Below, piece by piece: positions 47,216-59,947 of a stretch of 64,000 nucleotides of DNA (position 1 is its first letter; each line of letters starts with the position of its first letter). This DNA comes from Fennellomyces sp. T-0311. Its lineage: Eukaryota > Mucoromycota > Mucoromycetes > Mucorales > Lichtheimiaceae. The DNA lies in assembly GCA_025266875.1 (NCBI GenBank), contig JALLLT010000047.1, positions 248,001 through 312,000 of the forward strand, in the 5' to 3' direction. The translations under genes and the position numbers were made by a program. A model generated the notes under the pieces. The model did not search any database, was not told the origin of the DNA, and saw only the letters and a program-made list of their open reading frames with translations.

Positions 47216-50200
47216 ATGGACTTTGCATCGGCGCCACTGCAGGCGTTGTTTGCACAGAATGCCGATCCGGAACAACTCACGACGTTTCTTCAAAAGCTGG
47301 ATCAACGGTTCCGAGAAACGGAAGACGAGAAGGATCGGTTTGGAGCGTTACAGATCCTGTTACCCACCCTGAAGGCTCATTTACTACGAGTCGACAGTTC
47401 CGAACGCGAAAAGGTTTTGGAAACATACTTGAAGCCGTTGGTGTTGATGAGTTTTCGACATGATTCCATGATTGCCACGGAAAGTGTCAGTTTATTGAGC
47501 GATGCAGTTGCTTACTGGATGGCACGATCGAACGATACCAAAGAAGACATGTTTGAAGATGAAGAAAACTTTGGACGATCCAACTTGATCTTGTTATTGG
47601 GACAATTAATGTCGGTCATGGAAGCAGAACCTGATTTCGTCGACTTGCAACCGATCGCTTTTATTCGACTCTGTCTCGGCGACAATCACGACCAGTTTAC
47701 GTTGTTGCGATCGAACGTGGTGAAGCGTCTATCCATGCGGATGCCATCGTTGGATGATGATACCGACGATAATTCAAGTGTTACTACGTTTGATAGCAAC
47801 AAGTCGGGTACCACCTTGGATCTCGAATGCTGCATCGACGTGGTGAACCGGTATGTCCTGGAACTGGCCACAGATACCGAAGAGGATTCCAAAAAGGAAG
47901 ACGGTTGGATGGATGTGATTATGGCAGTGGCCGTCGCCATGTTGCCTTGCACCGATTTACCGATTCGTGCAAAGCTCACAAATGAACTCATCCCCAACGT
48001 GTTTCGATGGCAACAGCAGCAAAGCTACGAATCCGTTCCTCTTGAACGACGAAAGCATTGGGCCGAGGTAATAATAAGAGGTGGATAAGGTTTATACTGG
48101 ACAGTTACACACACATTTTTTTAGATGTTGTGGAAGCGTACGCGACAGATTTTCGAGTTACCAGCAACCAACCTGCTCCGGTCCGAAACCTACGGTCTGA
48201 TTGCAAAGTTTTTTGAACTGTACTTTGTCATGGATGAGCCCGTGGTGTATCTCGATTTGCGCTACGATGAAGACTTTTTCAAAATCCTGCAGGTATGGCA
48301 AGACACAACATCGCTTGGTGCAAAAGAAAAACAGAGTTTCGTTGACATGTTACACAGAGCGGGCTTCGCAGCAACGATAGTCTGTATCGCAAATACTCGT
48401 CGTACATTTTGAAGCGAATCATCGACTTTACGACCAAGTATCCGGAAATACGAAGCGACAAGCCGTGGACAAAGTACTTTGAATGGTCGACTGAGAAATC
48501 CAAAGTGTACGCAACGCAATGGTCGGACTGGTTCCTTTTGTACGAAATTGTGCATGAAACCGTCATTCATTTGGTGGAACCGGTGCTTCCAAGAATCGAG
48601 GCGCTGCTCACCAACACGGAAACCGAAATGGACGCGTCGTGGTGGATCATTCTGTTTTATCGTGGCTTTCAGAACGATACCTCGTCCGTCAAAAAGGGCA
48701 TTTTGGAGTACATTTTCAGTCTCCAGAACCCAAAGTCGCTTAGTTTATTGGCCGTTCAGAGTGATTTTATCTTCGGTACTCTCCTAAAATCCATTGATGT
48801 CATTAGCATGTATTCCGTGCCCACCCAGGGAACATTGGTCAGTCCGTTTGGTGAGAAACTTAAGGATTTCATGCACAGATTGGTCCAGTCGATTGAAACG
48901 AACGATCAAAAGGTTCTTTATTTGAAGAAGGGTTTACATGCTGAAACTGACAATGGATTGCGATAGATCGAATTTTTGTGCCAGTTGTTGCATCATATTT
49001 CCCATGTTGTCAACGGATATGTACCGATTCTGTATATTATGGAGGGTATTGTGGAAATGGATGAAATCAAGGCGTGGGGATCAGATGAATTGCGTACTCT
49101 GAGATATTTGGTGGATCGTCATCGGAATTTCCAGTAAGTTCATGTCAGTTTATCAGACACTTGCTTGTTTATTGATCGAGCAAAAGTTTAGCAAAAGCGC
49201 GATTGTATTTGCGAAAACTAGGTGTGCAAGCACTCATCAAATTTACTGATCCAGTGAACCTGTCATTTTCTGATGTTGCAAAGTACGTTCTATTTTATAA
49301 AACTAGTTTCTTTTTTAAATTCCCTAAAACTAACCATCGCTGACAGAACCATTTCCTCGCTGGTGACTGATTTCCCCATCCAAGCCAAGACTGACCAGCA
49401 TAAAAGCATCCGTACTTGGCTCGAGCAAAGCGTCTCCAAAGAAAAGGTAAAAATCCATCACATGCACCGCTGAAACGTGGGTTCACCATTTTAAAACGGG
49501 ATAGGATATCAAGAACCTTTTGATATCGTTGAAAGAGCGCGTGGAAGCGTATATCAATACGACAGCATCCGATGAAGAAGGTATTTACTGGACCTTTTGA
49601 AACGCTGAAGAATATTAAGAACTTGGATACGAACAGATGTTCCTTTGAGTCTTCTTCGAAACCAAGCCAATGTCTTGGCCAGAATGAGCATCTTTTTGAT
49701 TACGGACGCCGAAGGGAAGCCTCAAAAGGATCAAGCGCATCTACTCTTTGAATCATTGACGAGCAAGATCAACGATCCATCAAGGTATATACGTATAAGG
49801 TTAGGTGTTTGCCAGCAACATACTAACACATGATTTACTAGTTCGGCAACGCTTGTCAATAGATTGCTTATTCTTGTGGATGCTTTGTGGGAAATTAACG
49901 ATTCGTGCTTTGACGATTGTGATGGTAAGCGCACAGCATGGATGGGGAATAGGAGCTAATTGCTACATGTTAGACTTTGCCGAATTGATTGGTCTTGCAA
50001 GCGTAGAACAAGTTTTAAAACGCATCGACAATCAGTTTTTGAACACATCCAAAGAAAATGTCACTGGTAAGTTTACGCAAAAAAAAATGTACGAGCTGGA
50101 TGACGATACCTTGGGTATTAGAGGATCTACTTGTGGACTTGTTTGTTTCTATCTCGAAACGTATCCTTGCGTCCAACTTGGAACAAACGATGCGCGAAAA

Positions 50201-53200
50201 ACTTTTGCAAGAACACCATGATCGTTGCTTGGAACTATTGCGGATCAAAAGCACACGCAAGTAAAAAAAAAAAAAAAAGAGCTACCAATTGCATTTTTTT
50301 AAAAACACACAAAGCTAATGATTGTTATAGCCGCTGTTGCAAATCAAGAAATGAGCAGAGAAGGACATTTGCGCATGCTTGACGCCGTGTATGCCGCCGC
50401 AATCAAACATTCTTATCTCAAACTAAGCTGCGACGAGTCGACTGGAGCATTGCTTTATCAAGTTCAAACAAGAAAGACACCTGAAGCCTTGCAAGCAAAG
50501 TAAGTTTTATTTTATCTCTGTCTCCAAAAAAAAAGCGATCCCAGGAACACCATAATTGATCTGAATGTGATAGACGGTGGGGTGATGTGATTTCAGCGTT
50601 TATTCGTTCCAAGTGGGAATGTATCCATCAACTTGTGCGCTACACTTCCATGGTAAACATTGGGATCCCATGCACACCAAAGAGAAGCTAAAGAGAAAAT
50701 AGGTTCTGGAATCCAACCCAAAGATAGCCCTATTTGATCCCAAAGCAATGTTCGAAGCCGCTGTAGAGGAATTAGAATCAGCCTCTGAACTATGCGCAGC
50801 GTCAGTGATGAACTGTGTTGGATCGATTCTCAGTCTGAAATGGGAAAAATCCGTGGATTTGGTCGAGCAAGCGATTGATTACACGATTGAATTGATCAAG
50901 GAAAACTTTACGCAGTCGAAAACGTCACCGCCCATGATGCGAGCGATGGTTGATATGGTATTTCAACCTGAAATGCTCCTCCCCGAGGAATTGAATCAAG
51001 ACGATGGTCCTGTCAAAAGGGCCTTGAACTATATCATTGAAATCGGTGAATTGAAACCGTTTGTTGTCACCCAAAGCGCCAAATTGTTGCATGGTTTTTG
51101 GTCTCAGCATCCCGAATCCATGCTTCGATACGCGCCGGAAATCGCAAAGTTGTTGGCCTATGGCCCATTGCGCGATCGCGAAGATCAAAAGCTGGAAGCG
51201 GCTACAGTGATCAAACTTCAAAATCCGGAAACGGTTCGTGAAGCAGAAAAGTAAGTCGACAGCTTTTGTTTTCTTATATCGTTTGTCAACGTGTGTGATA
51301 TAGCTCGGCAGCAAGTAACTTTACTCAGAATGATTACATGACGCGTGTATACATGAATGATTTGTTGTTGCGTCTGGACAAGAATAACAAGGTGCATATG
51401 CAATTTGCGGAACGGATGATGGATGTCTTGCTGGACAAACTTTCCGATGGGTCTCTGGAACATAATCAATTCTGTTCCACCATTGAACATCGTACCAAGG
51501 TTTGTATCTGTCTAATTATTTTTTGGATACTTGAATACACGCTGACGTTGATACAGTTACGTCTTTGGTGTTCCATGTTGTTGTTGCATCGTTACATCAA
51601 CACGGAAGAAAAAGCACAACATTTCATCAGTCGCCTTTGGCCTTTGCTGAGAGCAGAAACCATTGTTTCGGTCCGCTGCTACATTGAGGTAAAGATAGTT
51701 TTAATAGCAAAGAAGCACGACTCATCGCATATATCAGTGGATGCTGTCGCGAATCCTTGTGAAATTCCCAGGCCAATTGAAAGTGCTGTACGCAGCCATG
51801 GAGAATTGCGATGTCAATCCTCACTATGTGGTTTCGTTCCTCAGTGTCAGTTTCCCATTGGGAGAAAAGCTAGACGATGATGCAGCTCAAGAATACTTTG
51901 AGCAAGTCTTTGCACGAATCATTCCTTGGCTGACATCCAACAACTTTACCGTTCGACTCTACGCCTATTGCGCATGGTTCCGAAGCTTGAATGCGTGTCG
52001 AAAGCGGTAAGCCTTTCAATATAATCAAAGAAAGTAAAAAAGTAACCAATGGAATGTAGTGGGTTGAATCCGGATATTGAAAAGAACCGTTACATGGCAA
52101 CATTGATCAAATTTATGGATCAGTACGTGGAGACGATCAAATTTGCCGAAAAGATCAGCGCACAATTCTACATGACGGAATTCGATATCAACCAAGATTA
52201 CAATCTCGAATTCATCTTTCGCCAAATGATGTCAGTGTTTGATGTGATTGAAAACGAAAAGCTTGCATCGGTATGTCGCACATTCTTGTTAATGCAAGTT
52301 TACTGAAAAAAAAACGGATTCCCTTTTAGCGCGCGTTTTTCAAGATCAACGCGGAACCAGTGGAGGATTGTCCATTCTCGAACCCGGATCGACGCGATAT
52401 CCTGACGTATAAGGACTCGATCGGTTTGGACGAGGAACAAGAGCAAGCATCTGAACAATCGAGCGTGAATCAAGACGTTTCGTATCAGAAAAAGATTATG
52501 CCTTGGGAAATGATGTTGGAGACGGATGTTGAACTTACCAAATCATTGGTAAAAGACAAGGTAAGTTCTTTTTAAAAGATCGAGAAAAAAATTGACTGTT
52601 TGTTACAGCGACGACGCAATGATTTGATTGTTGTGGCAAGTTTGATCGATCGAATTCCCAATCTCGCTGGTAAATGTTTTTGTTGTTTATCATGTTTACA
52701 AACATTTAAGCGTATGTCCAATTTTAGGTTTATGTCGAACATGCGAGATTTTTAATGCTTCGCTGCTTGTTGTGCCCAATATCAAGGTAACGCTGAATTA
52801 GAAAAAAAGGAAATGGGACGAGAGAGCTAATTTTGTGTATGTGTGTGGGCTGTGAAATAAGATCAAGGACGATGTCCAGTTCACCAGTATCAGTGTTGCG
52901 TCCGAGCGATGGATGCCAATGGAAGAAGTCAGTGAAGCGGATGTTGCCTCGTTCTTGCAAACGAAAAAGGAACAAGGTTACGTGTTGTGTGGTCTCGAAC
53001 AAACGACCAACAGCGCCACCTTGGGCGAATACGAATTCCCGGAACGATGCGTGTTGCTGCTTGGCAAGGAACGACAAGGCATTCCCGCCAATTTGTTACA
53101 AATGCTGGATCAAACCATTGAAATTCCCCAACAAGGAATCACTCGATCACTCAATGTACACGTCAGCGGTGCCATTTGTATCTACGAGTTTGCCAAACAA

Positions 53201-53239
53201 ATGCAGTGGCGACAGCATGGTTTGGACACTCGAAAATAA
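47216..53239 (+). CDS. TRM3: tRNA (guanosine(18)-2'-O)-methyltransferase, Trm3/TARBP1 type
   Basis: SPOUT enzyme that methylates the 2'-OH of G18 in the tRNA D-loop using S-adenosylmethionine. The 22-exon model (47216-48067, 48125-48292, 48358-48912, 48967-49133, 49187-49282, 49347-49446, 49505-49580, 49637-49784, 49842-49924, 49974-50066, 50122-50256, 50331-50499, 50574-50652, 50703-51250, 51304-51499, 51557-51688, 51738-52006, 52060-52270, 52330-52560, 52609-52669, 52728-52786, 52862-53239) gives 1601 aa, close to human TARBP1. The long N-terminal part is an alpha-helical, HEAT-like scaffold. The C-terminal SpoU domain begins DLIVVASLIDRIPNLAGLCR and holds motif 2 (LLLGKERQGIP) and the knot motif 3 (IPQQGITRSLNVHVSGAICI). 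The frame requires a GC donor (GCAAGT) at 50257; a GT donor 4 bases further would shift the frame. All catalytic motifs look intact. Confidence 0.93.
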
Positions 53240-53273
53240 TTTGTATATTATAAGTCTGTACTTTTTCTATAAT

Positions 53274-53279
53274 AATAAA
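53274..53279 (+). terminator. Polyadenylation signal AATAAA of the Trm3 gene
   Basis: Canonical AATAAA 35 nt after the Trm3 stop codon. Confidence 0.55.
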
Positions 53280-53558
53280 GCGCATCTATGGAATGCTTAC
53301 ATGTACCGCCTACGTAGGCTTTTTATGTATTGAATCAGGACATCATTTGCTGTCGTCCATCCTTCGCTGATATCCATTAGGCACATGCAACGCCAAGGAC
53401 TGCACGGTGTAGGCTATAAAGAAAACACGCAACTGCAGAAGAAAAAAAAAACTACACAGTAACACACATTTATACAAAATAAGGGAGGGGCAAAACGCGT
53501 CGCCGATACACACGCACAAACAACTTTATACAAAGAAAGGAAGAAGAAAAAAACATAA
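53280..53558. other. Convergent intergenic region
   Basis: 3' flank between the Trm3 gene and the convergent capping-enzyme gene; contains short A-runs and no gene. Confidence 0.4.
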
Positions 53559-53700
53559 TCAGTTTAGAATAAAATCTAGCATTGCTTTGCTGCTCTTTTT
53601 TTGTTGCTGCTGCCTTGGATCATCATTCGATTCTGATGAAGCGCCAGATTGTCTTCTCAGCCATTGTTTTTCCGGTGGCGGCTTTGCATAACCTGGAGGG

Positions 53701-53732
<32 letters not shown>

Positions 53733-56305
53733 TTGTTGTTGTTGTTGTTGTTGCTGTTGCTGTTGCTGTTGCTGGGGATATCTTGAAGAAGAAATCTTTG
53801 GGTCGGAAGCCTTCCAAACATGAAACTGACGGCCCATAGATTGATCAGACGAAGACGACGGGATATAGTGTTGCTGTTGTGGTTGCTGTTGTTGTTGTTG
53901 TTGTTGTTGTTGTTGTAGTTGTTGCCATTCTCGACCTTCTGTTGGAGCGAGTCGAATATGAGAACCGTCGGCATGGTAATTGATGAAATGAACCGGTTGA
54001 GGAGGCTGTGGTGGTGGTGGAGAGGGTGGTTTTTCTTCATGAAGGATCGTGGCAAAATCGTAAGCACGGTTATGTTTCTCGATGGGTTCGGTATTGTTGA
54101 GAAGGCTGTGAATATTGCTAGAGTTACTTTTCCGCATGAATGCTGGTGGAGCGCTTGTCGGTTTATAACCATTTTTATCTTCTGGAGCGCGCTGCGCTTC
54201 CTCGCTGTTCCTCCGTCCATCATCGTCGCGTCGTTCTTCTCCGGTCCACGACTTGAACCTTTTTCGTTCCATCAACTCTTCGTCTTGTTTATCCTCTTCT
54301 TTGTCTTCTTCGAGCTGGTACAGTTGCGTCGTTGGCTCGCGTTTTTTGTTGTTTCGTGATGATGCGTCTGCTTCAGAGCGTCGTCGTCCGAGGTCGATCG
54401 AGTTGTTGCGCGACTTGACCACATAGTCGTAGTCTTTGGATGGAAAGTACCCCGAGGGATTGTTGGAGACGGAGGGCGAGGGTAAGATGGCGGGGGTGGC
54501 GGAGGTAGGTGTCATCACTACCGATGAGGAGGATCGGGCATGGGTGGATAGAGTCAGATTGTCGGGTGTTTTGGAGGGTATTGGCAACCCTTTCTCGCGT
54601 GTCTTCCATGCACTCCGCACCTTGTCCATGTGTTTCAATAACGTTTCTTTGTCCACGCCTTCTCGTATGCTGTTGAGAATCTTTTCTGCTACCGTCCCAT
54701 CGTTGGCCGTATCTTTGTCCGTTCGAAATCGCACAAATCTAACATACGCACTTTTTAGTTTTATTGCCCATGCCAGCGCATCCTCTTTTCTTGTTCTTAC
54801 CTCCATCCACCTTTTCGTGTCGTGGGGGCGTATCCCTGTTCAACGATGGTCACATCCCAGTCTGGATCGTATTTGAATTCTGCAATGCGTCCATCGGGCA
54901 AATGGCTCTTCCAGCTTTATATAGATAGATATGTTAGCTAGTGCATCTGCATCAGCCTGAACGGACGCTTACTTGGCAGCCAGTTCGTGTTCGGGCTGGA
55001 AATGATCAAAGAACTTGTACGTGACACCATGCGAAAGCACCTCCAACGAGTAGATCGGTTTGTGCTCTTTGCTCCATTTGGCGGATATCCGAAAATCGAC
55101 GGTATTCTGCTCTGGCGGCTTCCACTTTAACCTATGATACGCCGGGATCAGCCCATCTTGAAACCGACCCGCAACGCCACTTACAGCTTATCACAAGTTC
55201 CTGGCACATAGGGGTATTTTACAGGAGTCCATATCACACCATCGCTGCTGTGCTTGAGTTTGCTCATCTGATCAAACACCAAGTGTAATCCGTACGAGCG
55301 CTCCATCTTCTTCAGCTCTATGCTGCACAGCCGTGTCAATATATAGGCTGGCCAGGGACAATGAAAAGCGGTTACCTGAAGGGTGGCAGTTTGGATGGAT
55401 CGGTGATGTGGCGTACGCTACTTTTGAACGGGACAATGACTTCCTGCTGCAGCATCTATGGCATATACATTGTTGAGATAAATATAGCAACGTGTATTTA
55501 CAAAGAAAACGAAAAGAACGTACACCAAGTCTTGTATTGAAGGATCGTCGAGTCACCGGGACGCCATTCAAAGCCATCAAGTCGAATATAAGAAAACGCC
55601 ACGCTTTCTGTAAGCCTTGGATGTTAAAGCGCATGTGGGCATACACTAGCAAGAGAACGCGGATTTTACCTTATCACTGGGCTCGCTCTCCATGACCAGC
55701 TCGCCATCCATCAGGGTATCCTTCAAATATTCTTTGTCCCGGTTGCGCATGGGGAACAATAGATTTGGAACATAATACCAAATACGATTGCGGTCGAACT
55801 AAAAATGTGTGTGCGTGCGTGTGCGCGTGTGAGTGATCCCATCATTTTGCCACCTTGCCAAATATATTAAACTCACAAGGAACGATGCGGGGCCTTTGGA
55901 TGAATGCAAAAAAAACAGCAGATACCGCACGCCATCGGTTTTCTCGCAAACAAAGTAATCCTCCTGCTCCAGTTCTGCTAAATGCTTGCGTTCAAAGCTG
56001 ACAGGCTGTGATCCCGGAAAACTAAACATACACACACACATACACACAATTAATATACGCGTCTTTTTTTTTTCTCTCTCGCTATTGCCTGCATGAAAAT
56101 TTCTATCTTGGTTTTATTACCTATCGTACTGTATTCGCAAGATATCTTTGACTCGTGCATGTAATACTTGAGAGTATTGAGGATCCACGCGTTTGCCAAT
56201 CGTTTCCGGAAGCAAACAAGATTCAACGTGATGACTGACCGATGATGTCTGTTGTTGTGCTGCTGGTAAATGTGTTTGCTGATGATGATTGTTTGACGCT
56301 GCCAT
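53559..56305 (-). CDS. CEG1: mRNA guanylyltransferase (capping enzyme) with long polyglutamine tail
   Basis: Nuclear enzyme that transfers GMP from GTP to the 5' diphosphate end of pre-mRNA through a Lys-GMP intermediate. Nine exons: 56305-56121, 56021-55877, 55798-55670, 55607-55524, 55455-55376, 55322-55185, 55131-54973, 54914-54801, 54738-53559; 2214 nt, 737 aa. Nucleotidyltransferase motifs in order: I EKTDGVR (Lys about 89), [12 protein letters not shown], IIIa [40 protein letters not shown], and VI in GGWR joined to [16 protein letters not shown]. Yeast Ceg1 is about 460 aa; the extra 320 or so C-terminal residues are hydrophilic, Ser/Arg/Glu-rich, with two Gln tracts of about 11 and 25 residues encoded by CAA/CAG repeats (minus strand, 53880-53930 and 53700-53770), ending MLDFILN. 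There is no triphosphatase domain, as in other fungi. Confidence 0.93.
53698..53775. repeat. CAG/CAA trinucleotide tract (polyGln)
   Basis: A run of TGC/TGT triplets on the plus strand, read as CAG/CAA codons on the coding minus strand, encodes about 25 consecutive Gln in the capping-enzyme tail. A second, shorter tract lies at about 53872-53928. Blocks of pure TGT and pure TGC units suggest replication slippage. Confidence 0.8.
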
Positions 56306-56984
56306 GAAGAGGTGTTTATGTACAATCGGGTACTGTCGGTTCAATGTTCCTGATAGTTCTTGTTTTTTTCACGAATCGCTGTACAAAAAAAAAGATAGAA
56401 AATATAGAGATAAAAAAAGAAGAAAAAAAGGGAAATCAGGAGAGAGGGAGAGGAAAGAGTATTTTTTTGTTGTTGTTGCTGTTGCGCCCGTTGTCTTTTT
56501 CGCAAACGAAAATTGTTGCAAGGCGGTAATTGTGTACAATGGGGTTTTCTTCTCCCTCTTAATACGTATATATATTTCGAGAAGCAAAGGGAAAGGCCAC
56601 ACCGCAATGCCAGGGAGCCTCCGCTTCCAATAAAATTCGATGCAGAGTCTAAATGCTGACCAATGATCGGCTCCCAGGGGTCTACGGGTGTGGCCACACA
56701 AACACAATCATTGCCCTGGCTGCCCCTCAAGAAAAATAAAGAAGCGTGGATGGTCTTTGAGTATATATTGCAGCAGACGACGCAGAACCGAGGATGGGGT
56801 TATACAACAGCGGCAAATAAATGGTATACAATCTGGGTGAGGGATATATCCGAATGGGTGGGTGCTTGTGTGGCAAAGGAGGCCTTTACAGACGCGGCAT
56901 TAAATGTAGTTGTATGGGTGTAGCGTGTGGGTGGATGGCACCAGAGGGAGCGGGGGAGCGGAAGGAAATAAATAAATATATAAA
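56306..56984. other. Intergenic stretch
   Basis: Promoter region of the capping-enzyme gene and 3' flank of the next minus-strand gene. A purine-rich stretch occurs near 56385-56460. No gene supported. Confidence 0.4.
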
Positions 56985-57980
56985 TTAAACGAGTTGCTCC
57001 CAGAACAGTTGCATCTCTTTAAGCTGTCTTGAACTTTGCTGGTCAAGATCGTCCAAACCCCACATGATCTCCTTGACACGTTCGCCGACCTCGCCCTTTT
57101 CGAGCACCACGACCTCGTCATCATCGTCCTTATCCTGGAGGAACTTGTTGATTCTTCGGATATCCTTGCGCACCTCATGGACGGTTTTGGCGATGGACCG
57201 CAACCTGGAGTTCAATTCCTGCACCTGGCGTTTATTAACGTACATGATCTCCTTGAGCTCCTCGAGCGACTGGGTCATGGAAGATGTGTCTGCGTGCAGC
57301 TTGTGTAAGGTTGGGAGCGGGTTTTCGTAGGCATAGTTTGGGTCATACAACGTCATCTTCATGGTTTGCACCAAGAGGTCGAGTTCGCGAATCATGTCCA
57401 TGGTCATCCACATACCCTCCTTTCGAATGGACGAGTCGATATTCTTCAACGACGAAATCTGTCGTTCGCGATCCTTGCTTTTACGCTCCACCAAACTGAT
57501 CACCGACGTGATCACTAGTTCCAGTGGCGGAGCATGTGCATGTGCGTCGTCCGCCAACACCGTATTAAACATACGCTTGTGAAGTGTCTTGGTTTCCCAC
57601 ACCGCCGAGTTGAGTTCTTCCAGTTGTCGTCTGAGCACTTCAAAAGGATCTTCGTCTACTTCGTCTACTGACCAAGTCGACGAAAACGAACTGCGTCGAC
57701 TTCGCATCCATTGCGTGGGTGACCACATTGGACTGCTAGGTATGCTGGAATCTTCGCTGCTCGTAACGATATTCCCAACCATCAGTTGATGCAAATCATG
57801 GTTGTTTTCCGTCGTCACAGCATTGGAAGGTAATCGTTCTGGCTTGTCTTGTGCGGAATGGAGTTCCGCCGCAAGTGAAGGTCCAAGCGACGTAATGTAC
57901 CCCTTGCCGAGTAATTCTTGTTCCAACGACTGGCTCGCTGCAAAGGCATCGTCTTCTAAAAACGGATCCCCTGAAGTCAT
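56985..57980 (-). CDS. Unrecognised coiled-coil protein, 331 aa, intronless
   Basis: A single uninterrupted frame starting MTSGDPFLEDDAFAAS. Visible features are an acidic N-terminus, a Ser-rich, probably phosphorylatable segment (SSEDSSIPSSPMWSPT and RSRRSSFSSTW), then long amphipathic helices with heptad-like Leu/Ile spacing (DPFEVLRRQLEELNSAV; SMTQSLEELKEIMYVNKRQV; LNSRLRSIAKTVHEVRKDIR) and an acidic DKDDDDE patch. There is no membrane segment, signal peptide or catalytic motif. The shape would suit a vesicle-tethering, SNARE-associated or scaffold subunit, but that is only a shape argument. It shares its strand with the genes on both sides and is 223 bp after the PP2C stop. Confidence 0.7.
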   Translation of the reverse strand: MTSGDPFLEDDAFAASQSLEQELLGKGYITSLGPSLAAELHSAQDKPERLPSNAVTTENNHDLHQLMVGNIVTSSEDSSIPSSPMWSPTQWMRSRRSSFSSTWSVDEVDEDPFEVLRRQLEELNSAVWETKTLHKRMFNTVLADDAHAHAPPLELVITSVISLVERKSKDRERQISSLKNIDSSIRKEGMWMTMDMIRELDLLVQTMKMTLYDPNYAYENPLPTLHKLHADTSSMTQSLEELKEIMYVNKRQVQELNSRLRSIAKTVHEVRKDIRRINKFLQDKDDDDEVVVLEKGEVGERVKEIMWGLDDLDQQSSRQLKEMQLFWEQLV

Positions 57981-58203
57981 GGTTGTGTATGCCTTTTTTT
58001 TGCCAATGGAGAAAAAAAAAGAGTGAAAAGAAGAAACAAAAAAATAAACTCGAGCCTTGATGCTGTTTAAAAAGATGCGTCACTCTTTATAGCGAAAGCC
58101 AACTTTTTTTTTCGTGGGTATGCCTTTATCAATGATCGGTACCACGCTGATTGCGTGTCTATACCAGGATTGCAACCCATCGTCTATTTTCTTTATATTT
58201 ACT

Positions 58204-59947
58204 CTACCACGATTGTCGATTGCTCATGGAAGAGTTTGCTAGCCGATATTCGCGCAGGTCTTGAGTTAGATCATGCATCCGAGTTCCCCAGTCTTTCAAT
58301 CGAACGACCTTTTTCGTAAACAGATTAGAAACACCGAAAAGTGGCAGACACCTCCGTGATTCCCGAAATGATTTTTCTTTTTCTTTTACCATGGCTGTGC
58401 AATTGTCCTCAGTTCCATATTGATCCGCGATATCCACTAGTTTCTTGGCCGACATGGTTGGATCGGTACCTTTCTTGACCTAGTATAAAGTTTCCTGTTG
58501 TTACTTTCTTTTCTCAAAGCTTTGTTTATGTATACACGCTTTACAATATCAACAATTTCTTGATCCGACATGACCGACGTTAAACCATCCGTCACCAGTA
58601 CCTTTATTGCATGAGCTTCCCTTTTCACGTTCTTTCAATCACAAAAACCCTTACCAGAAACGCGGCAGGATTATCTTTTCCAATCGTATGTCGCACAACA
58701 TCCGGCTCGGATGACACTCCGTATCGTTTAAGTTTGGCATCACCAAATGCGCGACTGGTCGCTAGCATACCCAGAATGCGATCATCGCCCCAACTATCCG
58801 TGGTGACGAAACCAGCGTACTTGCGAAGCCGATCCTGTTCGTTGGGGTTGCCCGGGTGATGATCGCCCGTTGTCAAGGTAACGACTTGGCCTGAAGAGGC
58901 ATCACATAACAGGATCCTACAAAAAAAAAAGTCAGTCAAAGAAAATAGTAGTAGTAGTCGCAGCAGAATTCTTACCGCGTATCTCCAACATGACCAACCA
59001 CAATATCATAATGTTCACTTTCCCAGAAAGCCTTTTCATCTTGCGGTTCAATGATAGCCACACTTCCTGTTGAACCTTCGTGATATCCATCGGGACCATC
59101 ATCACGCAACAGGTCCAGACATTCCACATCGGCATCCAGGAAAGCCAACGTGAGTCGTTGTTCCAGAGACAAATCATTGTTGCTAACGTTTGGTTTTCGC
59201 ACCCCTTGTTCATCGACGCATCCGCTTAGCACAGGAGGAATCTTGAATCGTCGAAAATATCCGCGATAACTTCTCAGTGTCGACAAGATGCGTGAAAAAT
59301 CATCCAGTGTCACCGATTCGATTTTTTGATGCAATTGGTCGGCAAGCCTGATATGCAACCACTGTTTGTTTGCTTGTATACATATATATTTTTTGCATAT
59401 AGATATATAGCGCTATGGGATATATGCAGATAAAATAAAATAAAAAAAAAAACTTACCATTCTGAAACCAAGGGTCCGCCATGTCTAACTTTTTCTTGAG
59501 TCTTTTTTTGTTGTTGTTGTCGTTGTGAAAAGGTTTATTACCCATCAAAGACACCAAAGTAGGCTCTATTGGCTTCACGTTTCATGGTACGCAAGTGGTT
59601 CCCTTGTGGTAACTCTAACGTGACGCTTTTGCACCGATCCTCATTGTAATCTCGAGTTCCTCGTGAACTAAGGACTCCTATTTGAAAACTATTAATACGG
59701 ACAAAGGGGAACAGGTTTTTTTTGGTTTCAACAAAATGACAATACCAAGGAGTTGCTTTGAATTGTTCAAATTAAGTCGTAGCAAATGACCTACGGAACG
59801 TTACGTGTTTAATCATGTTTACGACCAATAAAAAGAAAACGTACCACCGGCTTGGGCTTTTGTCAAGTAGTAGTTTAGGTATAAAGACGAGAATGATGTG
59901 CTCAATGAACGTCGTTGAGACCATGGTGCTATGCGACAATACGACAT
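58204..59947 (-). CDS. PTC6: PP2C-type Ser/Thr protein phosphatase, Ptc6-like, mitochondrial
   Basis: Metal-dependent phosphatase; yeast Ptc6 acts in mitochondria on the pyruvate dehydrogenase complex and affects mitophagy. Nine exons: 59947-59845, 59790-59746, 59677-59542, 59484-59458, 59347-58976, 58916-58655, 58601-58536, 58479-58390, 58308-58204; 1206 nt, 401 aa. The start MSYCRIAPWSQRRSLSTSFS is Arg/Ser-rich with no acidic residues, like a mitochondrial presequence. PP2C motifs: SSRGTRDYNEDR, YFGVFDG joined to HGGPLVSEWL, DGYHEGSTGSVAII, VVGHVGDTRILLCD, GMLATSRAFGD, VLVTDGLTSVMSDQEIV and GTEDNCTAMVVRLKDWG, so the metal-binding Asp residues are present. The last intron (58389-58309) could be read through without a stop; I spliced it because the spliced form restores the conserved MVVRL-WG end. 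Confidence 0.9.
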
